The position numbers and the translations under genes were made by a program. Positions 1 to 8,487 of a stretch of DNA of 28,400 nucleotides are shown one piece after another. Source of the DNA: an uncultured Brachyspira sp. (GTDB taxonomy: Bacteria > Spirochaetota > Brachyspiria > Brachyspirales > Brachyspiraceae); the NCBI RefSeq assembly GCF_910578695.1, contig NZ_CAJTQJ010000030.1, positions 1 through 28,400 of the forward strand, written 5' to 3'. The number at the start of each line of letters is the position of its first letter. Positions within the stretch are counted from its first letter, which is position 1. Below the pieces are notes generated by a model. It was not told where the DNA came from and did no database searches. It saw only the letters and a program-made list of their open reading frames with translations.

Positions 1-190
1 ACTAAAGTTATTAGCAGCTCGTTTATAGCTTTAAAAAATTTTATTTAATCCAATAATTACAAAGCATAATATTTCTATTGTATATATTAGTATATTAAAA
101 AAATATTCAAGTAAATAAATATTGCTAATAAAAAATAATTGTAAATTTAAAAAAAATAATATAATATATTTCATTAGCTGTAAAAATATG

Positions 191-219
191 TTGAAATAAA
201 TTTATATAAAATATATACT
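191..219 (+). promoter_or_regulatory. sigma70-type promoter of rseP
   Basis: TTGAAA at 191-196 and TATACT at 214-219 are separated by exactly 17 nt, close to the sigma70 consensus. They lie 54 nt before the rseP start. The rest of positions 1-273 is non-coding AT-rich DNA in which I see nothing else. AT-rich DNA yields chance -10 boxes, so the support is the -35 box and the exact spacing. Confidence 0.6.
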
Positions 220-273
220 TATTAGTAATGATTATTAATATAATAATAAATATTAATTGGTAGGAGGTAAAAA

Positions 274-1638
274 ATGAGTTGGATAGGTGCCATTATATTA
301 TTAAGCGTACTTGTATTTGTTCATGAGATGGGGCATTTGCTTGCAGGATTGGCGGTTGGAATAAAGGCTGAGGCTTTTTCAATAGGCTTCGGTCCTATAC
401 TTTTACAAAAACAAATCAAAGGAATAGATTTTAGATTCTCTGCTATACCTTTCGGGGGATACTGCAAATTTAAAGGAGAAATATCTGAAGATGGAAATGT
501 AGAAGAAGGGGATTTTTTAAATATGTCGCCTCTTAAAAGAATAATAGTTTATTTTGCAGGACCTTTTTTTAATTATCTATTTGCCTTTTTGCTTTTAACT
601 GTATTAGTTTCTCTTCCTTCAAGGGTAGATTTATATTCGCCTACTGTATCAGTATTCAAAGACGGAAAATATATGCATTCAAAATCAGGAATAACATTAG
701 CTTATGAATATGGTTTGCAAAGCGGAGATACTATAACTGCTATAAATGGAATAAAAGTAGAATCTGATAATGATATATTAAAAACTATAAATGATGAGGC
801 TATACAAAAGGCTTCTGAAAATATAACATTCACATTAAACAGAAACGGAGAATCTCTAAACATAGTAATACCTTCTGTTGAAATGTTAAAGGCATTAAGC
901 GGAGAGAGAGCATTAGGATTATACTTTGGAAATGATCTTATAATAAAAAATGTAATTAATGATTCTGCTGCTTCTGAGGCGGGACTTATGGCAGGCGATA
1001 AAATTATAGCTATCAATGGAATGAATGCTAATAATATAGCAGATTTCAGACCTATAGTTATGGATAATGCTTATCAGAAAATAAATATAACAATATTAAG
1101 AAACGGAGAAGAGATTATAAGAGAGGCTATACCAAGACCTGTTAATTCAAAACAATTAGGTACTTACGGAAGTTTAGGAATAGAATTCGACAGCACTCCT
1201 ATGAGAGTAGAAAGAGTTGAGGGAATACCATTTCCTAAATCGATACCTGCTGCATTCAAGGAAACAGGTAATTATATTGTATCATATATTAATGGGCTTA
1301 AACTTCTTTTCACTGGTAAATTATCAGTACGCGAAAATTTAGGAGGACCTGTCAGAATAATACAAATCTCTTCGCAGGTTATTTCTGTTGATATAGAGTA
1401 CAGACTTAGAACTATACTTTCATTTACTGCTACTATAAGTTTAATACTTTTTCTTATGAATCTTCTTCCTCTTCCTGTAGTAGACGGCGGTATGATAGTA
1501 TTTTCATTTATAGAACTTATTATGAGAAGACCTATAGACAGAAAAGTATTGACTAAAATACAGGCTGTAGGAGCTGCTTTCTTAATAACGCTTGCAATAT
1601 TCATTACTATTAATGATATAACCCAGTTATTTAGATAA
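274..1638 (+). CDS. rseP: RseP-like site-2 membrane metalloprotease (M50)
   Basis: This is an intramembrane zinc protease of the RseP/RasP family, which cuts transmembrane segments of anti-sigma factors and leftover signal peptides. The 454 residues match the usual family length. The first membrane segment carries the zinc motif HEMGH (His17, Glu18, His21). Two PDZ-like regions follow, roughly residues 130-210 and 215-300, the second with a typical 'AGLMAGDKIIAINGM' start. A late membrane segment carries N396-LLPLPVV-D404-GG, the conserved third zinc ligand region. An AGGAGG ribosome site ends 6 nt before the ATG. It is preceded by its own promoter and followed by a hairpin, so it looks monocistronic. 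In Escherichia coli rseP sits directly before bamA, skp and lpxD; here those genes lie about 20 kb away in the same orientation. The substrate cannot be told from sequence, and no anti-sigma factor is in the window. Confidence 0.95.
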   Translation: MSWIGAIILLSVLVFVHEMGHLLAGLAVGIKAEAFSIGFGPILLQKQIKGIDFRFSAIPFGGYCKFKGEISEDGNVEEGDFLNMSPLKRIIVYFAGPFFNYLFAFLLLTVLVSLPSRVDLYSPTVSVFKDGKYMHSKSGITLAYEYGLQSGDTITAINGIKVESDNDILKTINDEAIQKASENITFTLNRNGESLNIVIPSVEMLKALSGERALGLYFGNDLIIKNVINDSAASEAGLMAGDKIIAINGMNANNIADFRPIVMDNAYQKINITILRNGEEIIREAIPRPVNSKQLGTYGSLGIEFDSTPMRVERVEGIPFPKSIPAAFKETGNYIVSYINGLKLLFTGKLSVRENLGGPVRIIQISSQVISVDIEYRLRTILSFTATISLILFLMNLLPLPVVDGGMIVFSFIELIMRRPIDRKVLTKIQAVGAAFLITLAIFITINDITQLFR

Positions 1639-1653
1639 AATTTAAGTATAAAC

Positions 1654-1690
1654 ATAAAAGAGGCTTGCTTTTTTAGTAAGTCTCTTTTAT
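1654..1690. terminator. hairpin terminator after rseP
   Basis: The arms ATAAAAGAG (1654-1662) and CTCTTTTAT (1682-1690) are perfect complements. They extend inward through G-T and CTT/AAG pairs to a T-rich loop. The right arm provides a T-run, and the A-rich left arm would serve the other strand, so it may act in both directions. It separates rseP from the ATPase unit. Confidence 0.65.
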
Positions 1691-1764
1691 ATTAATATAC
1701 AATAAAGTATTAAGAAAAATAACCAAATTAAAATATATAAATTTACAGAGAATACATAAAATAT

Positions 1765-3093
1765 ATGAAACTTTCAATAAGAAATTTAGCAAAAATAAAA
1801 GAAGCCGATATTGAAATAGGCGGAATTACAGTAATATGCGGAAATAATAATACAGGAAAAAGTACTGTAGGTAAGGCTTTATTTGCTATTTTTGAATCAA
1901 ATTTCAATATAGAAGAAAAAATCAAAAGTGAAATAAAATCAAACATATTTTCCAATATAATCAAACCAACTTTGGTTATAACAGATTTTGATTATTTTAA
2001 TGAAATTTTCAATCAATTTTTAAAAAAAATAAATTATCCTCATATAGTAAACAATAAAGAAATAGAATACTATATAACAAATTTTATTAACAAAATAGTT
2101 AAACATAATTTATCTTCTATTAATTATTCTTCTAATGTACTATATTCACAATGGATTAAAAAATTGGATGATGTACAATTAAAAATAGATAATAAAACAA
2201 TTAATGAAATTATAAATAATATACATAAAATAATTAACACTCCATATAAAGAATTAATGAAAGAAATAATCACAAGATATTTTTCATATATATTTAATAC
2301 ACAAATTAATAATTTGTATGAAGAAAATAGCATATCTTACTTAGAATTAGAAATAAAAAAAAATAAATTTGATATCAAATTTAAAAATGATAAATGTATT
2401 GATATTAGTGAACAAATTTATATTAATAATAATATTTATTATATAGATAATCCTTTTATTATTGATAAAATTAATAATAGTTCTAATGGATATACACTTA
2501 CAGAAAAAAAACTTATTAATACACTTAAAAAAGACTACACTAATAATATGCTTGAAAATATTATAGATTCAGTAAAAAATAAAGAAATTCTAAACAAAAT
2601 AAAGAAACTATTTGATGATGCTGTTAATGGAAAAATTAATTCTATAGGCGGATTTTATTATTTAGATAAGGTTAGATTTGAAAACCTATCTACAGGAATA
2701 AAATCTTTTATTATAATTAGAATGCTTTTAGAAAACGGTTCTTTAAAAGAAAAAGATTTATTAGTATTAGATGAACCTGAAATACATCTGCATCCTGAGT
2801 GGCAATTATTATATGCAGAAACTATAGTATTGTTACAAAAATATTTAGATTTAACAATTACAATAACAACTCATAGCCCTTATTTTTTGGAAGCTATTAA
2901 TGGATATTCTAAACTGCATAAAATACATAATAGAGTAAATTTTTATTTTGCTGAAGCTGATGATAATAATAATGTAACTATAAATAATGTTAATGATAAT
3001 ATAAACATAATATTTAAAAAAATGGCAGATCCTTTAAAAAAATTAAGAAATATGAGAATAGAAGAATTTGATAATTCAAAAAGTGAAGAATGA
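1765..3093 (+). CDS. AAA/ABC-type ATPase, OLD/SMC-like head (possible defence ATPase)
   Basis: This is a 442-residue P-loop ATPase of the AAA_21/AAA_15 (OLD-like, RecF/SMC-type head) group. Seen motifs are Walker A GNNNTGKST at residues 26-34, an ABC-like signature LSTGIKS near 307-313, Walker B LLVLDEPEIHLHP near 331-343, and a His-switch TTHSP near 367-371. Between Walker A and the signature lies about 250 residues of Asn/Ile/Lys-rich, mostly helical sequence that I do not recognise. The C-terminus is acidic and has no TOPRIM domain, unlike OLD nucleases such as GajA. The ribosome site is weak. The stop overlaps the next gene by 4 nt (ATGA), so the two are likely translated together. Base composition is visibly more AT-rich than in rseP, consistent with acquired DNA. 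In this family such ATPases commonly act with a separate effector in anti-phage modules (Septu, PARIS). A role here is inference. Confidence 0.85.
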   Translation: MKLSIRNLAKIKEADIEIGGITVICGNNNTGKSTVGKALFAIFESNFNIEEKIKSEIKSNIFSNIIKPTLVITDFDYFNEIFNQFLKKINYPHIVNNKEIEYYITNFINKIVKHNLSSINYSSNVLYSQWIKKLDDVQLKIDNKTINEIINNIHKIINTPYKELMKEIITRYFSYIFNTQINNLYEENSISYLELEIKKNKFDIKFKNDKCIDISEQIYINNNIYYIDNPFIIDKINNSSNGYTLTEKKLINTLKKDYTNNMLENIIDSVKNKEILNKIKKLFDDAVNGKINSIGGFYYLDKVRFENLSTGIKSFIIIRMLLENGSLKEKDLLVLDEPEIHLHPEWQLLYAETIVLLQKYLDLTITITTHSPYFLEAINGYSKLHKIHNRVNFYFAEADDNNNVTINNVNDNINIIFKKMADPLKKLRNMRIEEFDNSKSEE

Positions 3094-3695
3094 AAGAGAA
3101 AGTTTTAAAAGAAATTCATGATTATTTATTTCCTATTTTATTTACAAAAGAAAGTGAATATAACTTAATAAAAACATTAAAAGAATCTTCTTATTCAGAA
3201 GCAAATAATCAATATATGACTGAATCAAATTCTTTAGTAATAAAATGTGAAAACTTAAGAGATGCATATTGTGCATATAAAAAATATAGTCAGCAATTAA
3301 AATCAGTAGATGCTATATATAAATTTGAAAATAAAAAAATATATTTGATAGAATTTAAAAGTGGTGCTGTTAAGGGTAAAAATATTTTATATAAAGGAGA
3401 ATCTGCATTTAATATTCTTAAAGATTTAGGCTTTTTTAATGATAAAAAATATCTGTCATATATAGTTGTTTATAACCCTAAAGATATAACTGTAGAAAGT
3501 TCTGAATTAGAAGATATTACAGATATTATGATTGATTTTTCTACTGATACAGAAGAAGACTATAAAGATTATAAAAATAAAGAACTTCATGATATATATT
3601 CATTAGAAGAAAAATTATTTAATGAAGCATATTTCTCTACTAAAGATGATTTTAATAACTATATTGTCAAAGAATTTGAAGAAGAAGAAAAATAA
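3090..3695 (+). CDS. putative PD-(D/E)xK nuclease-like partner of the ATPase
   Basis: I do not recognise this 201-residue protein by family. It contains VDAIYKF (Asp74) followed after 14 residues by YLIEFKSG (Glu88-Phe-Lys90), on predicted adjacent beta strands. That is the D...(E)-x-K layout of PD-(D/E)xK nucleases. A strand (YLSYIVVYNP, 121-130) and helices follow. The C-terminus is very acidic and ends EFEEEEK. It has no signal peptide or membrane segment, so it should be cytoplasmic. It starts inside the stop of the ATPase gene (ATGA) and has the same extreme AT content, so the two form one unit. The architecture resembles two-gene ATPase plus effector-nuclease defence modules. The motif is short, so nuclease activity is a hypothesis; it could instead be an inactive or structural partner. 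Confidence 0.7.
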   Translation: MKEKVLKEIHDYLFPILFTKESEYNLIKTLKESSYSEANNQYMTESNSLVIKCENLRDAYCAYKKYSQQLKSVDAIYKFENKKIYLIEFKSGAVKGKNILYKGESAFNILKDLGFFNDKKYLSYIVVYNPKDITVESSELEDITDIMIDFSTDTEEDYKDYKNKELHDIYSLEEKLFNEAYFSTKDDFNNYIVKEFEEEEK

Positions 3696-3712
3696 AAACT
3701 ATAAATAATAAT

Positions 3713-3741
3713 TTGTATTATCTTTCACTATGCTATATAAT
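3713..3741 (+). promoter_or_regulatory. candidate promoter of the radical-SAM gene
   Basis: TTGTAT (3713-3718), a 17-nt spacer and a perfect TATAAT (3736-3741) lie 37 nt before the start of the next gene and just after the ATPase/nuclease-like pair. This suggests the downstream gene is transcribed independently of that pair. An AGGA at 3763-3766 is the likely, rather distant, ribosome site. Confidence 0.5.
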
Positions 3742-3778
3742 AAACTCTTAATTTTTTACATTAGGATAAAGCTGTATA

Positions 3779-6190
3779 ATGAGCGAAAACTTGAAAAATA
3801 AAATACTAGAGCTTGTAAAAAGTGAAAATATAATAAAACCTACCAGATATTTAGGCGGCGAAATAAATGCTGTAATAAAACCTAATATGCCTTTTAAATT
3901 TGTTATGTGCTTTTCTGATATGTATGAAATAGCAATCAGCAATTTGGGGCTTTCTATACTTTATGAAGTTATTAACTCCATAGAATATGCTTCCTGCGAA
4001 AGAGTATATGCTGTTGCAGAAGACTTTGAAAAACTTTTAAGAGAAAAAAATATACCGCTTTATACTTTAGAGACTTTCAGCAGAGTAAAAGATGCTGATG
4101 TTTTGGGATTTACTTTGCAATATGAACTCATATATACGAATATACTTCAGGTATTAGAATTAAGTCAAATACCTATACATAGAGATGAAAGAGGAGATGA
4201 TGTTCCTATAATAGCAGCAGGAGGACCAAGCGTATTTAACCCTTTTCCTTTAGCCGATTTTATTGATGTGTTTCTATTCGGGGAATTTGATTATGAGATG
4301 AAAAACTTTGCAGATATAATTTATAATCTCAAAAAAAACAAAGCTAAAAGAGATGATATTTTAAAAGAGCTTTCAAAATTAGAATATGCTTATGTACCTA
4401 AATACCCAAGAGAAAATGTAAAAAGAATATTCGTTGAAAATATTAATGATATGCCTTATGTGAAGAAGCCTTTAGTACCTCTTGTTGAAGGCATACAAAA
4501 TAGAATATCAGTTGAAATAGCAAGAGGCTGTACTCATAGCTGCAGATTCTGTTTAGCTGGAATTACATACCGTCCTGTAAGAAACCGTACTATAGAAAAA
4601 ATTGTTGATATAGCAATGGAATCTTTAGATGCTACAGGAGCAAATACTTTAAATTTATTTTCACTTTCCGCTGATGATTATCCTCATATTGCAGAATTAA
4701 TAGAATATTTGCAGACATTAGGAGAACATAAGGGATTTTCTCTTTCTCTGCCTTCTCTTAGAATAGACTCATTTGATAAAGATACTGCAGACAGAATAGC
4801 ACAGTTTAGAAAAACAGGTTTAACATTTGCATTAGAAGTAGGAAGCAGTGAATTAAGAGAAAAAATTAATAAATCAATGGACGAAGATGCCATATATAAT
4901 ATACTAGCCGATGTTCAAAAAATGGGCTGGAAAATAGTAAAAATTTATTTTATGATAGGTTTTACTAATAACCCTGAAAAAGAAGCTTATGATATAATAG
5001 AAGCACTTGAAAAAATGATTAAAGCATCAAATAATAAAGTAAAAATAAATGCGGCTATTAATGTATTTATTCCAAAGCCTCATACACCTTTAGAAAACAA
5101 TAATCAGCTTACAGATGAGGAAGCAATTTATTATATAGGAAAAGTACGCGATCATTTCAAGGGTACTAAAGTTGCTGTAAAATATCATCCTCCAAGAATG
5201 GCAGAGATTGAAGGCATAATATCGAGAGGAGATGAAAGAGTAGGGGATATAATTTATAAGGCTTATAAGAAAGGTGCCAGATTCGATGCTTGGGCAGAAT
5301 ATTTCAAATATGATATTTGGAAATTGGCAGTAGAAGAAAGCGGATATACTATTAAAGAATTATTAAGTAAAAAAATAAATATGCCTTGGAAATGCATAGA
5401 TACCCTTGTAAGTAAGACATTTTTTAAAAGAGAATATGAAAGATTTCAAAACGGCAAATTTACAGATTACTGCTTTACAGGAAATTGTCAGAACTGCGGT
5501 ATAGATTATAAAAAATACTGTCATAAGTACAAAAAAGAAGTTTTAAATACTAACTTTACTCAAATGGCTGAAGAATTAAAAACTTTAAAGAAAAGGGATA
5601 TTTTTGCTGTAAACTATAAAATATTAATGAAATTCAAAAAAGAAGGCATATCATCTCTTTTGGGTATGCATGATTTATCCCGTGTTATGATTTCTGCTTT
5701 AAAAATAGCTGGGGCAAGCATTTCATTAAGCAAAGGTTTTCATCCATTAGAAAAAGCAGTATTTACTCCGCCTATTCCATTTGCATGCGAAAGCGAGGCT
5801 GAATATATGGAAGTTAGTTTAACTGAGTTAGCAGATATAAACTTATTAAAAAATAAAATTAATAATTTACTTTCCCATATAGGCATAGAAATCATTAATG
5901 CAGTATCTGCTCCTGTAAATGCTAAAAATATTCAGTCTCTTCCAAAAAATACTGTTTACAAAATAGAAACTGATAATGATGAAGAAGCATTAAAAATATT
6001 ATTAAACAAGGAAGATTTAAAAATAAAAGAAGAGAGAAAAGGCGATTATTTAGCTATAAAAAAAGATAATAATTTACTTATAACTCTTTTAGAAAGTAAT
6101 GAAAAAGCCATAAGAATACGCGATATAAAAAGCTATCTTTCAAAAAATAATATTAATATAAAAAATATAAGAAAGTTAGAACTTATATAA
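3779..6190 (+). CDS. fused radical SAM (B12-type N-terminus) / DUF2344 protein
   Basis: This 803-residue protein matches the TIGR03960-type 'radical SAM fused' family. The N-terminal ~240 residues resemble a cobalamin-binding-like domain. The radical SAM core begins with Cys251-x3-Cys255-x2-Cys258 (RGCTHSCRFC), the ligands of a 4Fe-4S cluster that reductively cleaves S-adenosylmethionine. Around residues 565-585 a second cysteine group (CFTGNCQNCG...YCHKY) could bind a further metal or iron-sulfur site. The last ~200 residues (KRDIFAVNYKILMKFKKEG onward) look like DUF2344, which elsewhere is encoded next to ribonuclease G. The substrate is unknown; RNA or tRNA modification is an inference from that association. 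It is full-length, with no frameshift. An 83-nt gap separates it from the ATPase unit. Confidence 0.88.
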   Translation: MSENLKNKILELVKSENIIKPTRYLGGEINAVIKPNMPFKFVMCFSDMYEIAISNLGLSILYEVINSIEYASCERVYAVAEDFEKLLREKNIPLYTLETFSRVKDADVLGFTLQYELIYTNILQVLELSQIPIHRDERGDDVPIIAAGGPSVFNPFPLADFIDVFLFGEFDYEMKNFADIIYNLKKNKAKRDDILKELSKLEYAYVPKYPRENVKRIFVENINDMPYVKKPLVPLVEGIQNRISVEIARGCTHSCRFCLAGITYRPVRNRTIEKIVDIAMESLDATGANTLNLFSLSADDYPHIAELIEYLQTLGEHKGFSLSLPSLRIDSFDKDTADRIAQFRKTGLTFALEVGSSELREKINKSMDEDAIYNILADVQKMGWKIVKIYFMIGFTNNPEKEAYDIIEALEKMIKASNNKVKINAAINVFIPKPHTPLENNNQLTDEEAIYYIGKVRDHFKGTKVAVKYHPPRMAEIEGIISRGDERVGDIIYKAYKKGARFDAWAEYFKYDIWKLAVEESGYTIKELLSKKINMPWKCIDTLVSKTFFKREYERFQNGKFTDYCFTGNCQNCGIDYKKYCHKYKKEVLNTNFTQMAEELKTLKKRDIFAVNYKILMKFKKEGISSLLGMHDLSRVMISALKIAGASISLSKGFHPLEKAVFTPPIPFACESEAEYMEVSLTELADINLLKNKINNLLSHIGIEIINAVSAPVNAKNIQSLPKNTVYKIETDNDEEALKILLNKEDLKIKEERKGDYLAIKKDNNLLITLLESNEKAIRIRDIKSYLSKNNINIKNIRKLELI

Positions 6191-6247
6191 TTTGAGTTTT
6201 GTATATAAGCTATAAAATGAAAAGCTATTGAAAAATGAGAGGTATTG

Positions 6248-6544
6248 ATGAGTAAATATTATTTGGAAAATGCATTACAAAGAAATAAAGAATATAAAAA
6301 TAGTTTTGACATTCCTTCCAAAGAAAATATTAATTCCTTAAAGGCTTATGATTTAGTTAAATTAATTTTTACTGAAGAGAATAATGACAAAGAAATAATG
6401 TCTGAAAGAATGTGGACTATAATTACAGAAATAAACGGAGAAAATTTTACAGGCATATTAGATAATGAGCCTTATTATTTGAAAACTATAAAGTATGGGG
6501 ATAAAGTAGTTTTTAAAAGTGAAAATATTATTGATATATATTAA
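6248..6544 (+). CDS. small DUF2314-like protein of unknown function
   Basis: This 98-residue soluble protein has a C-terminal half (ERMWTIITEINGENFTGILDNEP...YGDKVVFKSENIID) resembling small beta-rich DUF2314/DUF2185-type domains. These are found as free-standing proteins and as immunity-like proteins. I chose the ATG at 6248 because GAGAGG (6237-6242) sits 5 nt upstream; the adjoining TTG at 6245 is a poorer start. It follows the radical-SAM gene by 57 nt on the same strand and may be co-transcribed with it. No toxin or polymorphic effector lies nearby, so an immunity role has no support here. The family call is from memory of the motif pattern and is moderate. Confidence 0.7.
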   Translation: MSKYYLENALQRNKEYKNSFDIPSKENINSLKAYDLVKLIFTEENNDKEIMSERMWTIITEINGENFTGILDNEPYYLKTIKYGDKVVFKSENIIDIY

Positions 6545-6572
6545 TATTTTATTTAATACTTGTAAATATTTA

Positions 6573-7502
6573 CTATATATGACTATTAAGCCAGTCAATT
6601 ATTTCTTTAGCAACATCATCTCTTTGCACATCATTAAGTATTTCATGTCTTCCGTCTTTATAAAGGCTTATATTAATATCATTCAAGCCTAATGATTTAT
6701 ACATTTCATACACCCATTTGACGCCATTGCCCATATCTCCTACAGGATCCTTATCGCCTGATATTAAAAGTATAGGAAAATTTTTATCCATAGCAGAATA
6801 ATTTTCTTTATTTGAAATTTTATCTATAAGTTCAAATAATTGTATATAAGTTTCTATGCTTGCAGGCTTGTCTGCAAAATATTCATCTTCCTGTACTTTT
6901 TTAATTTCTTCTTTATCTGAAGTAAGCCATGCCAAATCTGATTGATCTTTAGGAAAGTATTTTTTTCCATAACCGCCTACAGATAATTTATCTAAAAGAT
7001 ATGCCCTTTTTCTTCCGCCGAATAATGTCTTTTGAATATTGGCTATAGTTTTTCCAAAATTTTCTATTCCTTTAGGTTTTCCTCTAGTACCCATTATTAT
7101 AGCACCATTTAAATCTTTATGGTATTTAATTAAAAATCCCCTAGTAAGAAAAGAACCCATACTATGACCCATCATAAAATAAGGCAGATTAGGATAATCG
7201 GCTTTAGTATTTACCATTAAATGCTTCATATCTTCTATTATTAATTCATGTCCGTTTTTGTCCGAAATATGACCTATTTGATGCTTGCTTACAGTGCTTC
7301 TTCCAAATCCTCTATGATCATCTGCACATACTAAAAAACCTTCTTTATTGAGCTTTTCTGCTATCTCTTTATATCTTCCAGCATGCTCTCCCAAGCCATG
7401 AACTATTTGTACTATAGCTTTGGGTTTAACATCTGGTATAAAAAGATAAGTATACATTTTATGACCGTCATTTGATATTAAAACTCTATTAAGCATTTCC
7501 AT
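6573..7502 (-). CDS. alpha/beta hydrolase, monoacylglycerol lipase / lysophospholipase type
   Basis: This is a 309-residue serine hydrolase of the Hydrolase_4 (PldB / monoacylglycerol lipase) group. The oxyanion region HGLGEHAGRY (35-44) and nucleophile elbow GHSMGS (Ser114) are clear. The acid is likely Asp252 in SGDKDPVG, and the base is His286 in DGRHEIL, giving a complete catalytic triad. The stretch between about 140 and 220 fits a lid or cap. There is no signal peptide, so it should be cytoplasmic, acting on glyceride or lysophospholipid esters. The first ATG is supported by GGAG eight nt upstream. It stands alone on the minus strand, converging on the 99-residue protein and divergent from the Band-7 gene, so it is probably monocistronic. 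The substrate is not decidable from sequence. Confidence 0.9.
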   Translation of the reverse strand: MEMLNRVLISNDGHKMYTYLFIPDVKPKAIVQIVHGLGEHAGRYKEIAEKLNKEGFLVCADDHRGFGRSTVSKHQIGHISDKNGHELIIEDMKHLMVNTKADYPNLPYFMMGHSMGSFLTRGFLIKYHKDLNGAIIMGTRGKPKGIENFGKTIANIQKTLFGGRKRAYLLDKLSVGGYGKKYFPKDQSDLAWLTSDKEEIKKVQEDEYFADKPASIETYIQLFELIDKISNKENYSAMDKNFPILLISGDKDPVGDMGNGVKWVYEMYKSLGLNDINISLYKDGRHEILNDVQRDDVAKEIIDWLNSHI

Positions 7503-7695
7503 AACAAATACTCCGAAAATTAATATTTAAAAAAACTATCAGCATTATTAATGATAATAAATTATATAGTATTTTTTTTCTTAATGCAATAAATATTTAT
7601 CAATATTTAAAACATATAATTAAAGAGCTAAATAGATATACTTGCAAAAAAGAAAATTATATTTTAATATTTATTAGTAAATTCAAGGAGTTTTT

Positions 7696-8487
7696 ATGAA
7701 AATTATAAATATTAATTCAAATAAATTATATTCAATTCTTATTATAATATTACCTATAGTTTTAATAATAGGTTTTTTAATATTTTCAAGCGTTACAATA
7801 ATTTCTACAGGAGATGCAGGCATAAGAATCAGATTAGGCAAAGCTATATCTCAGGAAGAGCCCGGACTTCATTTTAGAATTCCTTTTATAGATATAATAA
7901 AAACTATGGAAGTGAGAGAACAAACTGTAGAAAAAACTTATGCGGTATCATCAAAAGATATGCAGACAATATCAATGACTTTAAATGTTCAGTATTCTAT
8001 AGGGGCAGATGTTTTAGAGCTTTATAAAAAATTCGGACTTGATTATAGAAATAAATTAATTAATCCTAGAATATCAGAAAGTTTGAATGCTGTTTCTGCA
8101 AGATATACTATAGAAGAATTTATAACTAAAAGAAATGAAATGGCGTCTGAACTTTTAGAAGAAGTTATGAATGATTTTAGAGATTACGGAATTACAGTTG
8201 CAGCATGTTCTATAATAGAGCATGATTTTTCTGATGAGTTTGATCAGGCGATAGAAAGAAAATTAATAGCTTCGCAAAATGCACTAACTGCACAAAATGA
8301 TTTAGAAAAAGTAAAATATGAAGCTGAAGCTGAAATAACAAAAGCAAAAGGCATATCTGAAGCAAATAGAATAATGCAGGAATCTTTAACTCCTCTTTTA
8401 ATACAGAGAATGTATATAGAAAAATGGGATGGTAAAATGCCTCAGGTTTCAGGTTCAGGAGTTACTCCTATGATACAAGTAAAATAA
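7696..8487 (+). CDS. SPFH/Band 7 (prohibitin-like) membrane protein
   Basis: This 263-residue protein has one N-terminal transmembrane segment (about residues 12-34, LYSILIIILPIVLIIGFLIF). The SPFH/Band-7 domain follows (STGDAGIRIRLGK... to about 190), then a charged helix (EKVKYEAEAEITKAKGISEANRI, Ala/Glu-rich coiled coil) and a short tail. This is the prohibitin layout, with the domain outside the cytoplasmic membrane or bound along it. Family members form ring-shaped oligomers that organise membrane domains or control FtsH or other proteases. There is no NfeD or HflK/C partner here. AGGAG lies 5 nt before the ATG. Its stop overlaps the start of the ComF-like gene by one nt (TAATG), implying coupled translation of two functionally unrelated-looking proteins. 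Confidence 0.9.
   Translation: MKIININSNKLYSILIIILPIVLIIGFLIFSSVTIISTGDAGIRIRLGKAISQEEPGLHFRIPFIDIIKTMEVREQTVEKTYAVSSKDMQTISMTLNVQYSIGADVLELYKKFGLDYRNKLINPRISESLNAVSARYTIEEFITKRNEMASELLEEVMNDFRDYGITVAACSIIEHDFSDEFDQAIERKLIASQNALTAQNDLEKVKYEAEAEITKAKGISEANRIMQESLTPLLIQRMYIEKWDGKMPQVSGSGVTPMIQVK

Noticed and set aside
3090..3695. TOPRIM (DUF4435/RloB-like) domain in the ATPase partner
   Set aside because: No conserved E...DxD pattern could be found; the E-F-K pattern with an upstream Asp fits PD-(D/E)xK better.
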